DNA of 64,000 nucleotides from positions 1,054,001 to 1,118,000 of the forward strand of contig NZ_CP017812.1 of the NCBI RefSeq assembly GCF_001856685.1, given 5' to 3'. Shown here in pieces: positions 17,494 through 27,876 of this stretch. This stretch comes from Boudabousia tangfeifanii. GTDB taxonomy: Bacteria; Actinomycetota; Actinomycetes; Actinomycetales; Actinomycetaceae. Both the position numbers and the translations under genes were made by a program. The number at the start of each line of letters is the position of its first letter. Positions within the stretch are counted from its first letter, which is position 1. Below the pieces are notes generated by a model. It saw only the letters and a list, made by a program, of their open reading frames with translations. It did not search any database and was not told the origin of the DNA.

Positions 17494-18057
17494 GTGGCAA
17501 CAACTAACGATCTCAAAAACGGCATGGTGCTAAATCTCGAAGGCCAGCTCTGGTCCGTCGTTGAATTCCAGCACGTCAAGCCAGGCAAGGGCCCAGCTTT
17601 CGTTCGCACCAAGTTGAAGAACGTTATGTCCGGCAAGATTGTTGACAAGACTTTTAACGCTGGCCTCAAGATCGAAACCGCAACTGTTGACCGTCGCGAC
17701 ATGACTTACTTGTACCAAGATGGTCAAGATTACGTCTTCATGGACGACAGCACCTACGATCAGATCACCATCCCAGCTGAAATCGTGGGCGACGCTTCCC
17801 ATTTCATGTTGGAAAACCAGTCCGCTATCGTCTCTTTGCACGACGGTCAGGTTCTCTTCATTGAACTTCCAGCTTCGGTTGTTTTGGAAATTCAGTACAC
17901 CGAGCCAGGCCTACAGGGCGACCGTTCCTCGGCTGGCACCAAGCCTGCAACCTTGGAAACCGGCTACGAAATCCAGGTTCCTTTGTTCCTCGAAACCGGT
18001 ACCAAGGTGAAGGTCGATACCCGTAACGGTTCCTACATTTCCCGCGTGAACGACTGA
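17494..18057 (+). CDS. efp: Elongation factor P
   Basis: Binds stalled ribosomes between P and E sites and promotes peptide bonds at proline runs. The GTG at 17494 is chosen because GGAAGGA (17481-17487) sits six bases upstream and the product then starts [11 protein letters not shown] at 187 aa, the usual size; an in-frame ATG at 17479 and earlier codons would add an atypical basic extension. Three domains are present (KOW-like, OB, C-terminal OB). The tip loop reads KPGKGPAF with K32 flanked by prolines, the PGKGP subtype reported in actinobacteria to work without lysine modification. It overlaps nusB by one base. Confidence 0.96.
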   Translation: MATTNDLKNGMVLNLEGQLWSVVEFQHVKPGKGPAFVRTKLKNVMSGKIVDKTFNAGLKIETATVDRRDMTYLYQDGQDYVFMDDSTYDQITIPAEIVGDASHFMLENQSAIVSLHDGQVLFIELPASVVLEIQYTEPGLQGDRSSAGTKPATLETGYEIQVPLFLETGTKVKVDTRNGSYISRVND

Positions 18058-18653
18058 TGCCAGTTCGTAAAGGATCACGAACAAAAGCTCGTATCCGCGC
18101 GATTGACGTTCTGTTTGAAGCAGACGAACGTTATGGTGGCTACGGGCCAGGACAACTCTCCGAAGTTCTGCGCCACCGCAAAGAAATGACTGCGGCGCAA
18201 ACTCCACTGCCGCCCTACGCGGTTGAAATTGTCGAGGGAATTATTCAGAACCTGGCAGAAGTAGATACTTCTATCATGGCTCACTCGACCCGCGACTGGC
18301 AGCGACTACCCAGTGTAGATCGTTCCATTTTGCGGATTGCGGCATGGGAAATCATGTGCAATCCAGAAGTGGATGGGGCTGTCGCAATTGCAGAAGCGGT
18401 CGGCATCGCTGATACGCTCAGCTCTGCTGATGCTCCCGCCTTTATCAATGCGGTACTAGATAAGGTCTACAAAGACCATCTAGCGAATCCGAAGCCCCTC
18501 AAGGCAAAGGCCACTGCAGCGCAGGCAGAAACCAATTTTGAGACTGATGATGCCGGTTTTATTTCGCTTCCTGTTTCTGATTTGGAAGAAGAAAAAGAAA
18601 CTGGTGACTTCGATTTTCAAGCAGCCTACGATAGCGAATATATCGACGACTAA
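18057..18653 (+). CDS. nusB: Transcription antitermination factor NusB
   Basis: RNA-binding all-helical protein that acts with NusE/S10 on boxA sequences in rRNA transcripts. The NusB domain spans about 1-148: RTKARIRAIDVLFEADERYG, STRDWQRLPSVDRSILRIAAWE, and the ADAPAFINAVLDKV helix. The last 45-50 residues are an acidic, probably disordered tail not usual in short NusB proteins. Start and stop are coupled with efp (TGATG), and a terminator follows, closing the aro-efp-nusB run. Confidence 0.96.
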   Translation: MPVRKGSRTKARIRAIDVLFEADERYGGYGPGQLSEVLRHRKEMTAAQTPLPPYAVEIVEGIIQNLAEVDTSIMAHSTRDWQRLPSVDRSILRIAAWEIMCNPEVDGAVAIAEAVGIADTLSSADAPAFINAVLDKVYKDHLANPKPLKAKATAAQAETNFETDDAGFISLPVSDLEEEKETGDFDFQAAYDSEYIDD

Positions 18654-18671
18654 TCGATCTAGTCACTATCT

Positions 18672-18719
18672 AAACCGGTGTGCGGTACGCGTAAGCTACT
18701 ACACACCGGTTTTTGCTTT
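18672..18719 (+). terminator. Terminator after nusB
   Basis: AAACCGGTGTG (18672-18682) and CACACCGGTTT (18702-18712) form an 11-bp stem with a 19-base loop, followed by TTGCTTTT. It separates the efp-nusB transcript from the pyrimidine operon. Confidence 0.75.
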
Positions 18720-18780
18720 TCTTGCACGCCAGCAAGCATCATTTTGCTATAAACTTTGGCTTGTAAGCATTCCTTTAAGA

Positions 18781-18798
18781 CCCGTCCAGAGAGGCGGG
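18781..18798 (+). promoter_or_regulatory. PyrR RNA-binding loop in the pyr leader
   Basis: The sequence TTTAAGACCCGTCCAGAGAG GCGGGG (18774-18799, shown with a break) matches the PyrR binding loop, with conserved TCCAGAGAGG between CCCG (18781-18784) and CGGG (18795-18798). The stem runs into the purine-rich ribosome-binding site of pyrR (GGGGAAGGG, 18796-18804). PyrR bound with UMP/UTP should therefore cover the ribosome-binding site and repress translation, the mechanism known from Mycobacterium, rather than control an attenuator. No terminator lies between this loop and pyrR. TATAAA at 18748-18753 is a candidate -10. Confidence 0.85.
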
Positions 18799-18813
18799 GA
18801 AGGGTAGGGTTTA

Positions 18814-19353
18814 ATGGCACCTTTAGGTCGTCGTGTCCTCGGTGAAGAGGACATTCGTCGTTCATTAAAACGAATTTCTTATCAAATCATCGAAAAAAAT
18901 CGTGGGGCAGAAAAAGTAGTCCTAATGGGTATTCACACCCGCGGGGTACATTTAGCTAAGCGCATCGCCCAGAATCTGGCAGAGCAAGGCGAAAACGTGC
19001 CGGCAGGTGCTCTTGATATTTCGGGTTTCCGTGACGACCGCGATCAGGCTGATCGCTCTCATGGCACCACTACCTTGCCCGAGGGCGGGATCGATGACTG
19101 CAAAGTTGTTTTGGTAGATGATGTGCTTTACACCGGTCGAACTGTTCGTGCTGCACTCGATGCCCTTTCAGTCCTAGGGCGCCCTTCCGCGGTACAACTC
19201 GCAGTATTAGTCGACCGTGGTCATCGTGAACTACCTATCCGAGCCGATTTTGTTGGGAAAAACCTCCCGACTGCTCGAAGTGAAACTGTTGCCATCAAGT
19301 TGGAAGAAATTGATTCCACTGATGGCGTTTTTATTATTGGGGGCCAAGCATGA
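18814..19353 (+). CDS. pyrR: Bifunctional pyr operon regulator / uracil phosphoribosyltransferase
   Basis: A 179-aa type I phosphoribosyltransferase fold that binds pyr mRNA in response to uridine nucleotides and usually has weak uracil phosphoribosyltransferase activity. The PRPP loop is VVLVDDVLYTGRTVRAA (about 99-115). The N-terminus (RRVLGEEDIRRSLKRISYQI) and GIHTRGVHLAKRI are typical of PyrR. It is the first gene of the pyr operon, sits directly behind its own RNA target, and overlaps pyrB by four bases. Confidence 0.96.
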   Translation: MAPLGRRVLGEEDIRRSLKRISYQIIEKNRGAEKVVLMGIHTRGVHLAKRIAQNLAEQGENVPAGALDISGFRDDRDQADRSHGTTTLPEGGIDDCKVVLVDDVLYTGRTVRAALDALSVLGRPSAVQLAVLVDRGHRELPIRADFVGKNLPTARSETVAIKLEEIDSTDGVFIIGGQA

Positions 19354-20321
19354 AACACCTACTATCCACATTTGATCTATCGAAGGAAACTGCTGTTGCT
19401 TTGCTAGATCATGCCGAAGAACTAGCATCTCGTATCAGCCAGGATCGTCAGCTAGATCTGCTTGCTGGAAAAACCGTGGCAAACCTGTTCTTTGAAGACT
19501 CTACGCGGACCCGACTTTCCTTCGAGTTAGCGGCACACCAGCTTGGCGCTCGCGTCATGAACTTTAGCGCTGCCGGCTCTTCTATTTCTAAAGGCGAATC
19601 GTTAAAGGATACCGCTCAGACTTTGGCTGCGATGACCGTAGACGCCATGGTCATTCGTCACCGTAGTGCTGGTGCCGCAGACCGGCTAGCTCATGCCGGT
19701 TGGATCGAGGTCCCAATCCTTAACGCTGGCGACGGGGCGCATGAGCATCCCACCCAAGCCTTGCTAGATGCCATGGCTTTACGCCGTCATCACAATCAAG
19801 TGCCTGCCAAGGAAGCTGCGACCAAGTTGGTCGGAGCTGACTTAAGTGGCGCTAGAGTACTGATTGTGGGAGATTTGCTCCACTCGCGGGTAGTTCGTTC
19901 CAATGTCGCTTTGCTCAACACTTTGGGGGCCGAGGTCGCCCTCGTTGCTCCGCATTCCTTGCTACCAGCTGGGGTAGAAACTTGGCAGGCCGAAGTTTTC
20001 ACTAACTTTGATGAAGCCTTGGCCTCGAATCCTACTGCAGTAATGATGCTTCGAGTCCAGAAAGAACGTATGTCCAGTGCTGGGGGAGGCTTCTTCCCCT
20101 CGGTCGGTGAATATGTCCGAGCGTACGGCCTCACCGATGAGCGCTTTCGCGCCCTCGACCCTAAGGTCCGCATCATGCACCCAGGCCCGATTAACCGTGG
20201 CCTAGAACTATCTGACTTGGCGGCAGACAATGCCCAAGCGATTATTTTGGAACAGGTTGGCTGTGGCGTTGCCGTTCGCATGGCCGCTCTCGACTGGCTA
20301 GTAAATGGGGAGAATAACTAA
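19350..20321 (+). CDS. pyrB: Aspartate carbamoyltransferase catalytic subunit
   Basis: Forms carbamoyl-aspartate, the second step of pyrimidine synthesis. The 323-aa protein carries the carbamoyl-phosphate site S51-T-R-T54-R, K81 (SISKGESLKDT) and H133-P-T-Q136. No pyrI regulatory subunit follows, as is normal in actinobacteria, where a dihydroorotase or an inactive homologue can associate instead. The stop and the pyrC start share one base (TAATG). Confidence 0.97.
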   Translation: MKHLLSTFDLSKETAVALLDHAEELASRISQDRQLDLLAGKTVANLFFEDSTRTRLSFELAAHQLGARVMNFSAAGSSISKGESLKDTAQTLAAMTVDAMVIRHRSAGAADRLAHAGWIEVPILNAGDGAHEHPTQALLDAMALRRHHNQVPAKEAATKLVGADLSGARVLIVGDLLHSRVVRSNVALLNTLGAEVALVAPHSLLPAGVETWQAEVFTNFDEALASNPTAVMMLRVQKERMSSAGGGFFPSVGEYVRAYGLTDERFRALDPKVRIMHPGPINRGLELSDLAADNAQAIILEQVGCGVAVRMAALDWLVNGENN

Positions 20322-21619
20322 TGAACAACTACGTCTTTACTGGCGCCCAAATCTTGGACGGACCAGCCACTGATATCGCAATCCAGGATGGCAAGATTGT
20401 CGCACTTGGGGAAGATGCTAAGGACTTTTCCGGTCCGCGCATCGACGCTGGCGGTCTCGTAGCACTGCCCGGTTTGGTTGACTTGCACTGCCACTTGCGT
20501 CAGCCCGGCATGGACGCGGCAGAAACTGTCTACACTGGCACTCGCGCGGCAGCTGCTGGCGGCTACACCTGTGTTTACGCCATGGCGAATACAAATCCGG
20601 TGGGCGATAACGCCCTCGTGATTGAAAAGGTACTTGACCTAGGCGAAGCCGCCGGTTTTGTTGAGGTTCGCCCGATCGGTGCGGTCTCGAAGGGCTTGGA
20701 GGGCAAATCCCTAAGCGCCATGGGGTCGATGGCAGCTTCGCGCGCCAAAGTGCGTGTATTCTCCGATGATGGCAAATGTGTTTCGGATTCGGCACTAATG
20801 CGTCGCGCCCTCGAATATGCCAAGGGACTTGATGCGGTGATTGCCCAGCATGCGCAAGAACCAACGTTGACTGCTACTGCCCAAATGAACGAGGGCGTAG
20901 TCTCCGGTGAACTTGGTTTGGCTGGCTGGCCGGCCGCCGCGGAAGAAAGCATCATTGCTCGCGATATTCTGCTCGCCAAGCACCTTGATGCTCGCGTTCA
21001 CGTCTGCCACCTTTCAACTGCAGGTTCGGTAGAGCTAGTGCGCTGGGCCAAGGCACAAGGCATTAAGATTACCGCCGAAGCGACCCCACATCACCTTTCG
21101 CTCAGCGAAGAGCTTGCCCGCACTTTCGATCCTCGTTACAAGGTGAATCCGCCATTGCGCACGCAAGCCGATATTGAGGCCGTACGCGATGGTTTGGCCG
21201 ACGGCACGATCGACATTGTCGGAACTGACCACGCGCCTCACCCGGCAGCCACCAAAGAATGCCCTTGGGACGAGGCCGCATTCGGGATGACTGGCCTCGA
21301 AACTGCCCTGCCAATCATTATCAAAACGATGGTTCAGACCGGTCGAATGAACTGGGCAGATGTCGCCCGGGTACTTTCTTACACCCCAGCTCGGATCGGC
21401 TCGAACCCGAATCAGGGTCTGCCGATTGCCGTCGGCAACCCAGCCAACCTAGCACTGGTTGACCCCACCGTGGTGCGCGTGGTGAACCCAGATGAGCAAT
21501 ACACCAAATCACGCAACTGCCCATACATTGGGATGGAGTTGCCCGGACAAGTCATGTACACCGCCTATCGCGGCAAACTCACAGTTAAAGCAGGCAAGGT
21601 TCAGGAGGACCAGCAATGA
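20321..21619 (+). CDS. pyrC: Dihydroorotase (class I)
   Basis: Cyclises carbamoyl-aspartate to dihydroorotate. The 432-aa amidohydrolase has the metal-binding DLHCHLR (H56, H58), a later VHVCHLS and HHLSL histidine pair, and GTDHAPHP with catalytic D303. Length and motifs match the class I enzymes that occur as separate genes in Gram-positive bacteria. It overlaps carA by four bases. Codon use is richer in C-ending codons here than in helY or priA, suggesting good expression. Confidence 0.97.
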   Translation: MNNYVFTGAQILDGPATDIAIQDGKIVALGEDAKDFSGPRIDAGGLVALPGLVDLHCHLRQPGMDAAETVYTGTRAAAAGGYTCVYAMANTNPVGDNALVIEKVLDLGEAAGFVEVRPIGAVSKGLEGKSLSAMGSMAASRAKVRVFSDDGKCVSDSALMRRALEYAKGLDAVIAQHAQEPTLTATAQMNEGVVSGELGLAGWPAAAEESIIARDILLAKHLDARVHVCHLSTAGSVELVRWAKAQGIKITAEATPHHLSLSEELARTFDPRYKVNPPLRTQADIEAVRDGLADGTIDIVGTDHAPHPAATKECPWDEAAFGMTGLETALPIIIKTMVQTGRMNWADVARVLSYTPARIGSNPNQGLPIAVGNPANLALVDPTVVRVVNPDEQYTKSRNCPYIGMELPGQVMYTAYRGKLTVKAGKVQEDQQ

Positions 21620-22812
21620 AAAACAGAGAACTCGCATTATTGGTCCTCGAGGACGGCACGGTCTACACCGGTAAAGCTTACGGGGCAAAAGGCCGCACTA
21701 TTGGCGAAATCGTTTTTGCCACCGGCATGACTGGCTACCAAGAAACCCTCACCGACCCTTCCTACCATCGCCAGATCGTCGTCCAGACCGCACCGCACAT
21801 CGGCAACACCGGGGTTAATGACGAAGATCCAGAATCCGAGGCCGTTTGGGTGGCCGGCTACGTCGTGCGCGACCCAGCCCGTCGCGCCTCGAACTGGCGA
21901 GCCACTAAAGAACTAGAAACACTACTGGAAGAACAAGAAATCGTTGGTATTTGCGGCGTTGATACCCGGGCAATCACCCGTCGTATCCGTGAAACTGGAG
22001 CCATGCGCGCCGGTATTTTCTCGGGCGAGGCCTTGCCAACTGGTGCCGAATACTTGACCGAACCAGTGATTGACACTTTACTCTCGGTAGTTAAAGACGC
22101 CCCACAAATGTCGGGAGCAAACCTCACCGACGACGTTTCGACCAATACGGGTTACATCGTGGAACCAGCTGGGGAGTTCGAAGGCAAAGAACCGACCGCA
22201 GTCGTAGCTGCCCTCGACCTCGGCGTTAAGAACCGCACCCCATACCAGCTCTCCTTGCGTGGCATGCGCGTACACGTGCTACCTGCTGACACCAAGTTCG
22301 AACAGATTAAGGCCCTGAATCCTGATGGCGTCTTCTTCTCCAACGGACCAGGCGACCCAGCAACTGCTGATGGCCAAGTTGAGCTGCTGCGCCAAGTACT
22401 CGATGCCAAGATCCCTTACTTCGGTATCTGCTTTGGTAATCAGCTCCTCGGTCGCGCCCTCGGCTATGGCACCTACAAGCTGACCTACGGTCACCGCGGT
22501 GTCAACCAGCCAGTTTTAGACAAGGCCACCGGCAAGGTTGAAATCACCGCACATAACCATGGCTTTGCGGTTGACGCGCCAACCCAAGCTGCCTCGCTGG
22601 CTCCCTTCGAAAACGGCAAATACGGCATGGTGGAAGTTTCCCATGTCGGGCTAAACGATGGGGTAGTTGAAGGTCTCAAGTGCCTCGACTTGCCAGCCTT
22701 CTCTGTCCAGTACCACCCAGAAGCGGCAGCTGGACCACACGATGCCGAACACTTATTCGATAGATTCCTACGTTTGATGAAAGAAAACCCTGCCCCTAAG
22801 GAGGCTCGCTGA
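21616..22812 (+). CDS. carA: Carbamoyl-phosphate synthase small (glutaminase) subunit
   Basis: Releases ammonia from glutamine and passes it through a tunnel to CarB. The 398-aa protein has the N-terminal CarA domain (about 1-145, [15 protein letters not shown]) and a class I glutamine amidotransferase domain with the triad C272 (YFGICFGNQ), H367 and E369 (QYHPEA). It overlaps carB by one base (TGATG). Confidence 0.97.
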   Translation: MKNRELALLVLEDGTVYTGKAYGAKGRTIGEIVFATGMTGYQETLTDPSYHRQIVVQTAPHIGNTGVNDEDPESEAVWVAGYVVRDPARRASNWRATKELETLLEEQEIVGICGVDTRAITRRIRETGAMRAGIFSGEALPTGAEYLTEPVIDTLLSVVKDAPQMSGANLTDDVSTNTGYIVEPAGEFEGKEPTAVVAALDLGVKNRTPYQLSLRGMRVHVLPADTKFEQIKALNPDGVFFSNGPGDPATADGQVELLRQVLDAKIPYFGICFGNQLLGRALGYGTYKLTYGHRGVNQPVLDKATGKVEITAHNHGFAVDAPTQAASLAPFENGKYGMVEVSHVGLNDGVVEGLKCLDLPAFSVQYHPEAAAGPHDAEHLFDRFLRLMKENPAPKEAR

Positions 22813-25800
22813 TGCCACGCCGCGAAGATATTAAATCTGTTCTCGTCATCGGTTCTGGACCGATCGTCATTGGCCAAGCTTGCGAGTTTGACTATTCCGG
22901 TACCCAGGCCTGCCGCGTCCTCCGCTCTGAAGGTATCCGCGTCATTTTGGTTAACTCTAACCCCGCAACCATTATGACCGACCCCGAGATTGCAGATGCC
23001 ACCTACATCGAACCAATCACGACCTCGATTCTGACCAAGATTATTGAAAAAGAACGCCCAGACGCTTTGTTACCAACCCTTGGTGGTCAGACCGCACTCA
23101 ACGCAGCAATGTCACTTGACGAAGCTGGCGTTTTGGAAAAATACAATGTGGAACTAATCGGGGCGAGCGCGCAAGCTATTAACGCGGGTGAAGACCGCGA
23201 TGAGTTTAAAGCCATCGTGGAACGCTGTGGGGCCGAAGTCTGCCGCTCAGAAATCGCGCACACCATGGAAGAATGCCACGCGGCTGCGGCCCGTCTTGGC
23301 TACCCACTAGTGGTCCGTCCTTCCTTCACCATGGGCGGCCTTGGTTCTGGTATCGCTTTCAATGCCGCTGATCTCGAGCGCATTGCTGGGGTAGGCCTAC
23401 AACAGTCACGTACCACCGAAGTTCTCTTGGAAGAATCGATCCTCGGTTGGAAAGAATACGAACTAGAGCTCATGCGCGACAAGGCCGACAATGTGGTGGT
23501 CGTCTGCTCGATCGAAAACGTGGACCCAGTTGGCGTACACACCGGTGACTCCATCACCGTGGCTCCCGCTTTGACCCTAACCGACCGCGAACTACAGAAC
23601 CTACGCGATATCGGCATTGCGGTCATCCGTGAAGTAGGCGTCGATACCGGCGGTTGTAATATCCAGTTTGCCGTCCACCCAGAAACCGGTCGCGTCATTG
23701 TGATCGAAATGAACCCACGCGTTTCGCGTTCCTCGGCGCTAGCTTCGAAGGCCACAGGTTTCCCCATTGCTAAGATCGCGGCCCGCCTAGCGGTTGGCTA
23801 CACCCTGGACGAGATTCGCAACGACATTACCGAATCAACCCCAGCCAGCTTCGAACCAACCCTTGACTATGTAGTGGTAAAGGTTCCTCGTTTCGCTTTC
23901 GAAAAGTTCCCTGCCTCGGATCCAACCCTAACCACCACCATGAAGTCGGTGGGTGAAGCCATGGCTTTGGGGCGTTCGTTCACTGAAGCATTGCAAAAGG
24001 CGGTGCGGTCAATCGACAAGAAGGGGATTGGTCTACATTGGCAACAGCCAGGCCCAGTCGCTGCTGATCTGCCAGGTCTGCTAGCCCAGATTAAGGTGCC
24101 GACCGAAGGTCGCCTCTTGGCCGTACAGCAGGCAATCCGTGCTGGCGCCACGCTTGAACAACTGTTCAACGCCACCAAGATTGACCCATGGTTCCTAGAT
24201 CAACTTTTCCTACTCGAAGAAGTGGCACAGGAGATTGCTCAGGCTGATGGCCTAAACCGTGAAGTTTTGGAACTAGCCAAACGACATGGTTTCTCCGACA
24301 AGCAGATTGCCCAGATCCGTGGTCGGAACGAAGCTACCGTGCGCGAACTGCGTTACGCCTTCAACCTGCGCCCGGTTTACAAGACCGTTGATACTTGTGC
24401 CGCCGAATTCCGCGCCTCGACCCCTTATCACTACTCCTCCTATGACGAGGAAAGTGAAGTCATGCCGCGTAACCGTCCGGCTGTGATCATTTTGGGTTCG
24501 GGCCCGAACCGCATCGGACAGGGCATCGAATTCGACTATTCCTGCGTGCATGCTGCTTTGGCCTTGCGCGACCGCTACGAAACCGTCATGGTTAACTGCA
24601 ACCCAGAAACCGTTTCTACCGACTATGACATTTCGGACCGCCTCTACTTTGAGCCACTAACGCTAGAAGACGTGCTCGAAGTAATCCATGCAGAAATGCA
24701 GGCTGGTCCAGTCGCCGGCGTGCTAGTGCAGTTGGGTGGGCAAACTCCGCTTGGTTTGGCCGCTGCCTTGCAGGCCGAGGGCGTGCCAATCCTTGGTACC
24801 TCCCCGCAAGCCATCGATGCCGCTGAAGACCGTGAACTCTTTGGGCGCGTCCTCGATAAAGCAAATCTTTTGGCCCCAGCCCATGGCACCGCTCGTACCA
24901 AGGAACGGGCGATTGAAGTTGCCCGCGAAATCGGCTACCCGATTTTGGCCCGTCCTTCCTTCGTCCTGGGCGGGCGTGGCATGGAAATCGTTTACGACGA
25001 AGAAGGTTTCCTTGATTATCTTGAACGCGTAGGTATTGGGGCTGTCTCCGAAAATGCGGGCCCACTACTGATTGATCGCTTCCTTGACGACGCGATCGAA
25101 ATTGACGTGGATGCCCTTTACGACGGGAAGGAACTATTCCTAGGAGGCGTCATGGAGCACATTCAAGAATGTGGCATCCACTCCGGTGACTCGGCCTGTG
25201 TTTTGCCCCCAATGACCTTGTCGGCGAAACAAATCATGCACATCCGCCAAGCCACCGAGGCAATCGCCGCGGGGGTAGGTGTCCATGGTCTGATTAATAT
25301 TCAGTTCGCCTTGCTCTCCGACGTGCTTTACGTGATTGAAGCGAATCCACGTGCATCGCGTACCGTCCCATTCGTTTCGAAGGCCACCGGCGTGCCATTG
25401 GCTACTGCCGCAGCACGCATTATGACCGGGGAAAGCATTGCACAGCTTCGCCAGGTTGGACTCTTGCCGGCCACCGAGCCGACTCTAGCTGCAGGCGCAG
25501 AAGCCATTGCTGTGAAGGAAGCAGTGCTCCCATTCCGTCGATTCCGCACTCGCGAAGGGGCTATTGTCGATACCGTCCTCGGCCCAGAAATGCGTTCGAC
25601 CGGTGAAGTGATGGGTCTTGACCGTGACTTCCCACGCGCTTATGCCAAGGCTGAAGCTGGTGCTTCGATTACCCTGCCTACCAAGGGTAATCTCTTCGTC
25701 TCCATTGCCGACCGTGACAAGCGCAATCTGGTCTTGCCGATTGCCCGTCTCGCACAGCTTGGATTCAAGGTATTTTCGACCAAGGGAACAGCCACCGTCC

Positions 25801-26114
25801 TCGAACGCAATGGCATTCGCACCCAGGTAGTTCGTAAGGCGTCCGATGGCCGCGGTGAAAACGGCGAACCGACGATTATCGACTTGATTTCCCAAGGCGA
25901 AATCGACCTCGTCATCAATACACCTTCCGGACAAGGCGCACGTGCAGATGGTTATGAAATCCGTACTGCTACCACCGCTGCCGAAAAGCCAATCATTACC
26001 ACTATTCAGCAGTTGTCGGCTGCAGTTCAAGCTATCGAAGCCCTGCTGGTCGATGACTTTGAGGTTTCTTCATTGCAGGAACACTATGCCCGTCGTCAAA
26101 ACCAAGCTAAGTGA
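22812..26114 (+). CDS. carB: Carbamoyl-phosphate synthase large subunit
   Basis: Makes carbamoyl phosphate from bicarbonate, ammonia and two ATP, feeding both pyrimidine and arginine synthesis. At 1100 aa it is full length, with two homologous ATP-grasp halves ([17 protein letters not shown] at the start; [18 protein letters not shown] near 560), the oligomerisation domain between, and the C-terminal MGS allosteric domain (from about 950, [18 protein letters not shown]). It is the longest gene of the pyr operon and is followed six bases later by pyrF. Confidence 0.98.
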   Translation: MPRREDIKSVLVIGSGPIVIGQACEFDYSGTQACRVLRSEGIRVILVNSNPATIMTDPEIADATYIEPITTSILTKIIEKERPDALLPTLGGQTALNAAMSLDEAGVLEKYNVELIGASAQAINAGEDRDEFKAIVERCGAEVCRSEIAHTMEECHAAAARLGYPLVVRPSFTMGGLGSGIAFNAADLERIAGVGLQQSRTTEVLLEESILGWKEYELELMRDKADNVVVVCSIENVDPVGVHTGDSITVAPALTLTDRELQNLRDIGIAVIREVGVDTGGCNIQFAVHPETGRVIVIEMNPRVSRSSALASKATGFPIAKIAARLAVGYTLDEIRNDITESTPASFEPTLDYVVVKVPRFAFEKFPASDPTLTTTMKSVGEAMALGRSFTEALQKAVRSIDKKGIGLHWQQPGPVAADLPGLLAQIKVPTEGRLLAVQQAIRAGATLEQLFNATKIDPWFLDQLFLLEEVAQEIAQADGLNREVLELAKRHGFSDKQIAQIRGRNEATVRELRYAFNLRPVYKTVDTCAAEFRASTPYHYSSYDEESEVMPRNRPAVIILGSGPNRIGQGIEFDYSCVHAALALRDRYETVMVNCNPETVSTDYDISDRLYFEPLTLEDVLEVIHAEMQAGPVAGVLVQLGGQTPLGLAAALQAEGVPILGTSPQAIDAAEDRELFGRVLDKANLLAPAHGTARTKERAIEVAREIGYPILARPSFVLGGRGMEIVYDEEGFLDYLERVGIGAVSENAGPLLIDRFLDDAIEIDVDALYDGKELFLGGVMEHIQECGIHSGDSACVLPPMTLSAKQIMHIRQATEAIAAGVGVHGLINIQFALLSDVLYVIEANPRASRTVPFVSKATGVPLATAAARIMTGESIAQLRQVGLLPATEPTLAAGAEAIAVKEAVLPFRRFRTREGAIVDTVLGPEMRSTGEVMGLDRDFPRAYAKAEAGASITLPTKGNLFVSIADRDKRNLVLPIARLAQLGFKVFSTKGTATVLERNGIRTQVVRKASDGRGENGEPTIIDLISQGEIDLVINTPSGQGARADGYEIRTATTAAEKPIITTIQQLSAAVQAIEALLVDDFEVSSLQEHYARRQNQAK

Positions 26115-26120
26115 GGAATT

Positions 26121-26996
26121 ATGAGTACCGAAAACGATCTATCGCAAAGTTTTGGCGCCCGACTCGCAACGAAAATGCGGGAAGCTGGTCCGGTTTGCGT
26201 CGGAATTGATCCACATCCGAACCTGCTTGCTGCCTGGGATTTGCCCGATAGCGCACAAGGCCTAGAAAAATTTGGCATGACCGTACTCGAGGCCGTGGGG
26301 GAGCAAGCTGCTGCTTTCAAACCTCAGTCTGCTTTCTTTGAGCGCCATGGTGCTAAGGGTGTAGCTGCCCTGGAAACTATTTTGCAGGAAGCTAAGTCGG
26401 CTGGTTTCCTAACAATTTTGGATGTTAAGCGTGGCGATATCGGCTCTACCATGAGTGCTTATGCGGAATCATTCCTAACTCCAGGTGCGCCCTCGGAAGC
26501 TGATGCCATCACCCTCAGCCCATATCTTGGATTGGGCAGCCTCGCACCAGCTCATGAGTTGGCAGTCAAGCATGGGAAAGGCTTATTCGTACTTGCTTTG
26601 ACCTCAAATCCTGAAGGTGCCTCGGTCCAGCATTCCCAAAACGCTCAGGGGCAGGCCGTCGCAAGGATGATTGCCGAGGGCGTGGCCCAGTGGAATCAGC
26701 CGGCACGCGAAGCTGGCCTGATGGGTAGCTTCGGCCTGGTAGTTGGGGCTACGATCGGTTCTGCTGCTCAAGATTTGGGCCTCGATCTGGGCGCCGTAAA
26801 CGGGCCAATGCTTGCCCCAGGAGTGGGCGCGCAAGGTGCTGGGGGAGCAGAGCTTTCCCAAGTCTTTGGCCACGATCTATCACTTGTGTTGGCTTCGTCA
26901 TCTCGAGGAATTCTTAAGGGTGGTCCTACACTTGCTGGCCTACAAGCTGCTTTTGCAGATACGCTTGCAGAAGTTAAGCAAGCGGTAGGCTGTTAA
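26121..26996 (+). CDS. pyrF: Orotidine-5'-phosphate decarboxylase (type 2)
   Basis: Last step of UMP synthesis. The 291-aa length and sequence belong to the PyrF type 2 subfamily common in actinobacteria and Myxococcus: VCVGIDPHPNLL near the start, FKPQSAFFERHG, the catalytic LDVKRGDIG with K103, and VVGATIG and LAPGVGAQGAG in the phosphate-binding part. pyrD and pyrE, needed for dihydroorotate oxidation and orotate phosphoribosylation, are not in the window. Confidence 0.95.
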   Translation: MSTENDLSQSFGARLATKMREAGPVCVGIDPHPNLLAAWDLPDSAQGLEKFGMTVLEAVGEQAAAFKPQSAFFERHGAKGVAALETILQEAKSAGFLTILDVKRGDIGSTMSAYAESFLTPGAPSEADAITLSPYLGLGSLAPAHELAVKHGKGLFVLALTSNPEGASVQHSQNAQGQAVARMIAEGVAQWNQPAREAGLMGSFGLVVGATIGSAAQDLGLDLGAVNGPMLAPGVGAQGAGGAELSQVFGHDLSLVLASSSRGILKGGPTLAGLQAAFADTLAEVKQAVGC

Positions 26997-26999
26997 GAT
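26994..26999 (+). promoter_or_regulatory. -10 box for leaderless gmk
   Basis: TAAGAT at 26994-26999, overlapping the pyrF stop codon, ends eight bases before the ATG of gmk at 27008. No Shine-Dalgarno sequence lies in the gap. This fits a separate start of a leaderless mRNA, letting gmk and downstream genes escape PyrR control. No good -35 was found at the usual distance. Confidence 0.35.
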
Positions 27000-27007
27000 A
27001 GTCTGCT

Positions 27008-27559
27008 ATGAATCAGTTAACTGTTGTGGCCGGTCCAACCGCGGTTGGTAAAGGCACTGTCTTGCGTCTGCTTGCTCAGCAGCATCCAGAAATTTATTTT
27101 TCGGTTTCCGCAACTACTAGGGATCCACGCCCGGGGGAAGTTGATGGACAGCATTACCATTTTGTCACCGAAGCAGAATTCGACGAATTGGTAGCTTCCA
27201 ACCAGATGCTTGAATGGGCAGTCGTACATGGCAAACACCGCTATGGCACGATGCGAGCACCAATTATGGAAGCATTAGCTGCCGGGAAACCCGCCATTGT
27301 GGAAATTGATTTGGCGGGTGCTAGGCAGATTCGCGAATCTATGCCTGAGGCCAAACATGTCTTTATTGCTCCTCCCACCTTTGAGGATTTGGCTAAACGG
27401 TTGGCTACTCGTGGAACTGAATCCGATGAAGAGCGTGAGCGCCGACTCGCTACTGCCAAAGTCGAGCTTGCCGCTCAAGCAGAGTTCGATCGTGTGATTG
27501 TTAACGATACGGTGGAAAACTGCGCGCTGGCTTTGGCTAGTTTTATGGGTTTGGACTAA
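27008..27559 (+). CDS. gmk: Guanylate kinase
   Basis: Phosphorylates GMP/dGMP to the diphosphate. The 183-aa protein has the P-loop GPTAVGKGT (9-17, K15), the GMP-binding SVSATTRDPRPGEVDGQHYHF segment region (SATTRDPRPGE) and ATRGTESDEERERRL in the lid. In mycobacteria and streptomycetes the integration-host-factor gene mihF directly precedes gmk; here only 11 bases separate pyrF from gmk and mihF is absent. Confidence 0.97.
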   Translation: MNQLTVVAGPTAVGKGTVLRLLAQQHPEIYFSVSATTRDPRPGEVDGQHYHFVTEAEFDELVASNQMLEWAVVHGKHRYGTMRAPIMEALAAGKPAIVEIDLAGARQIRESMPEAKHVFIAPPTFEDLAKRLATRGTESDEERERRLATAKVELAAQAEFDRVIVNDTVENCALALASFMGLD

Positions 27560-27600
27560 ACTATTGACGTTAATGCGCGCAACTAGATAAAAGGATTTTT

Positions 27601-27876
27601 ATGACTACAGGTACTGTTGCCCAGCCAGAAGGTATCACTTCGCCTCCGATCGACGATCTACTCGAGCAGGTTGACTCCAAATACGCTTTGGTAGTTTACT
27701 CGGCACGTCGTGCTCGTCAGATCAACACCTACCTTCGCCAGCGTGCTGCAGGCATGATTCAGGGTGTGCCTCCTTTGGTAGAAACCGAAGTAGATGACAA
27801 GCCTCTTTCAATTGCCATGCATGAAATCGCTGGTGGCAAGTTGAACTTCTACACGGAAACCGTTGACCCTCAATGA
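27601..27876 (+). CDS. rpoZ: DNA-directed RNA polymerase omega subunit
   Basis: A 91-aa omega subunit that folds onto the beta' subunit and helps polymerase assembly. The conserved core is PPIDDLLEQVDSKYALVVYSARRARQIN. AAAGGA precedes the ATG at 27601. TTGACG at 27564-27569 and TAGATA at 27584-27589 lie in the short gap but with only 14 bases between, so a promoter there is uncertain. It overlaps coaBC by four bases; gmk-rpoZ-coaBC-metK-priA is a conserved order. Confidence 0.95.
   Translation: MTTGTVAQPEGITSPPIDDLLEQVDSKYALVVYSARRARQINTYLRQRAAGMIQGVPPLVETEVDDKPLSIAMHEIAGGKLNFYTETVDPQ

Noticed and set aside
20575..20979. Long minus-strand open frames inside pyrC (and similar ones inside carB, carA and pyrB)
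   Set aside because: Antisense shadows of well-supported genes, with low-complexity Arg/Ser composition and no ribosome-binding sites.
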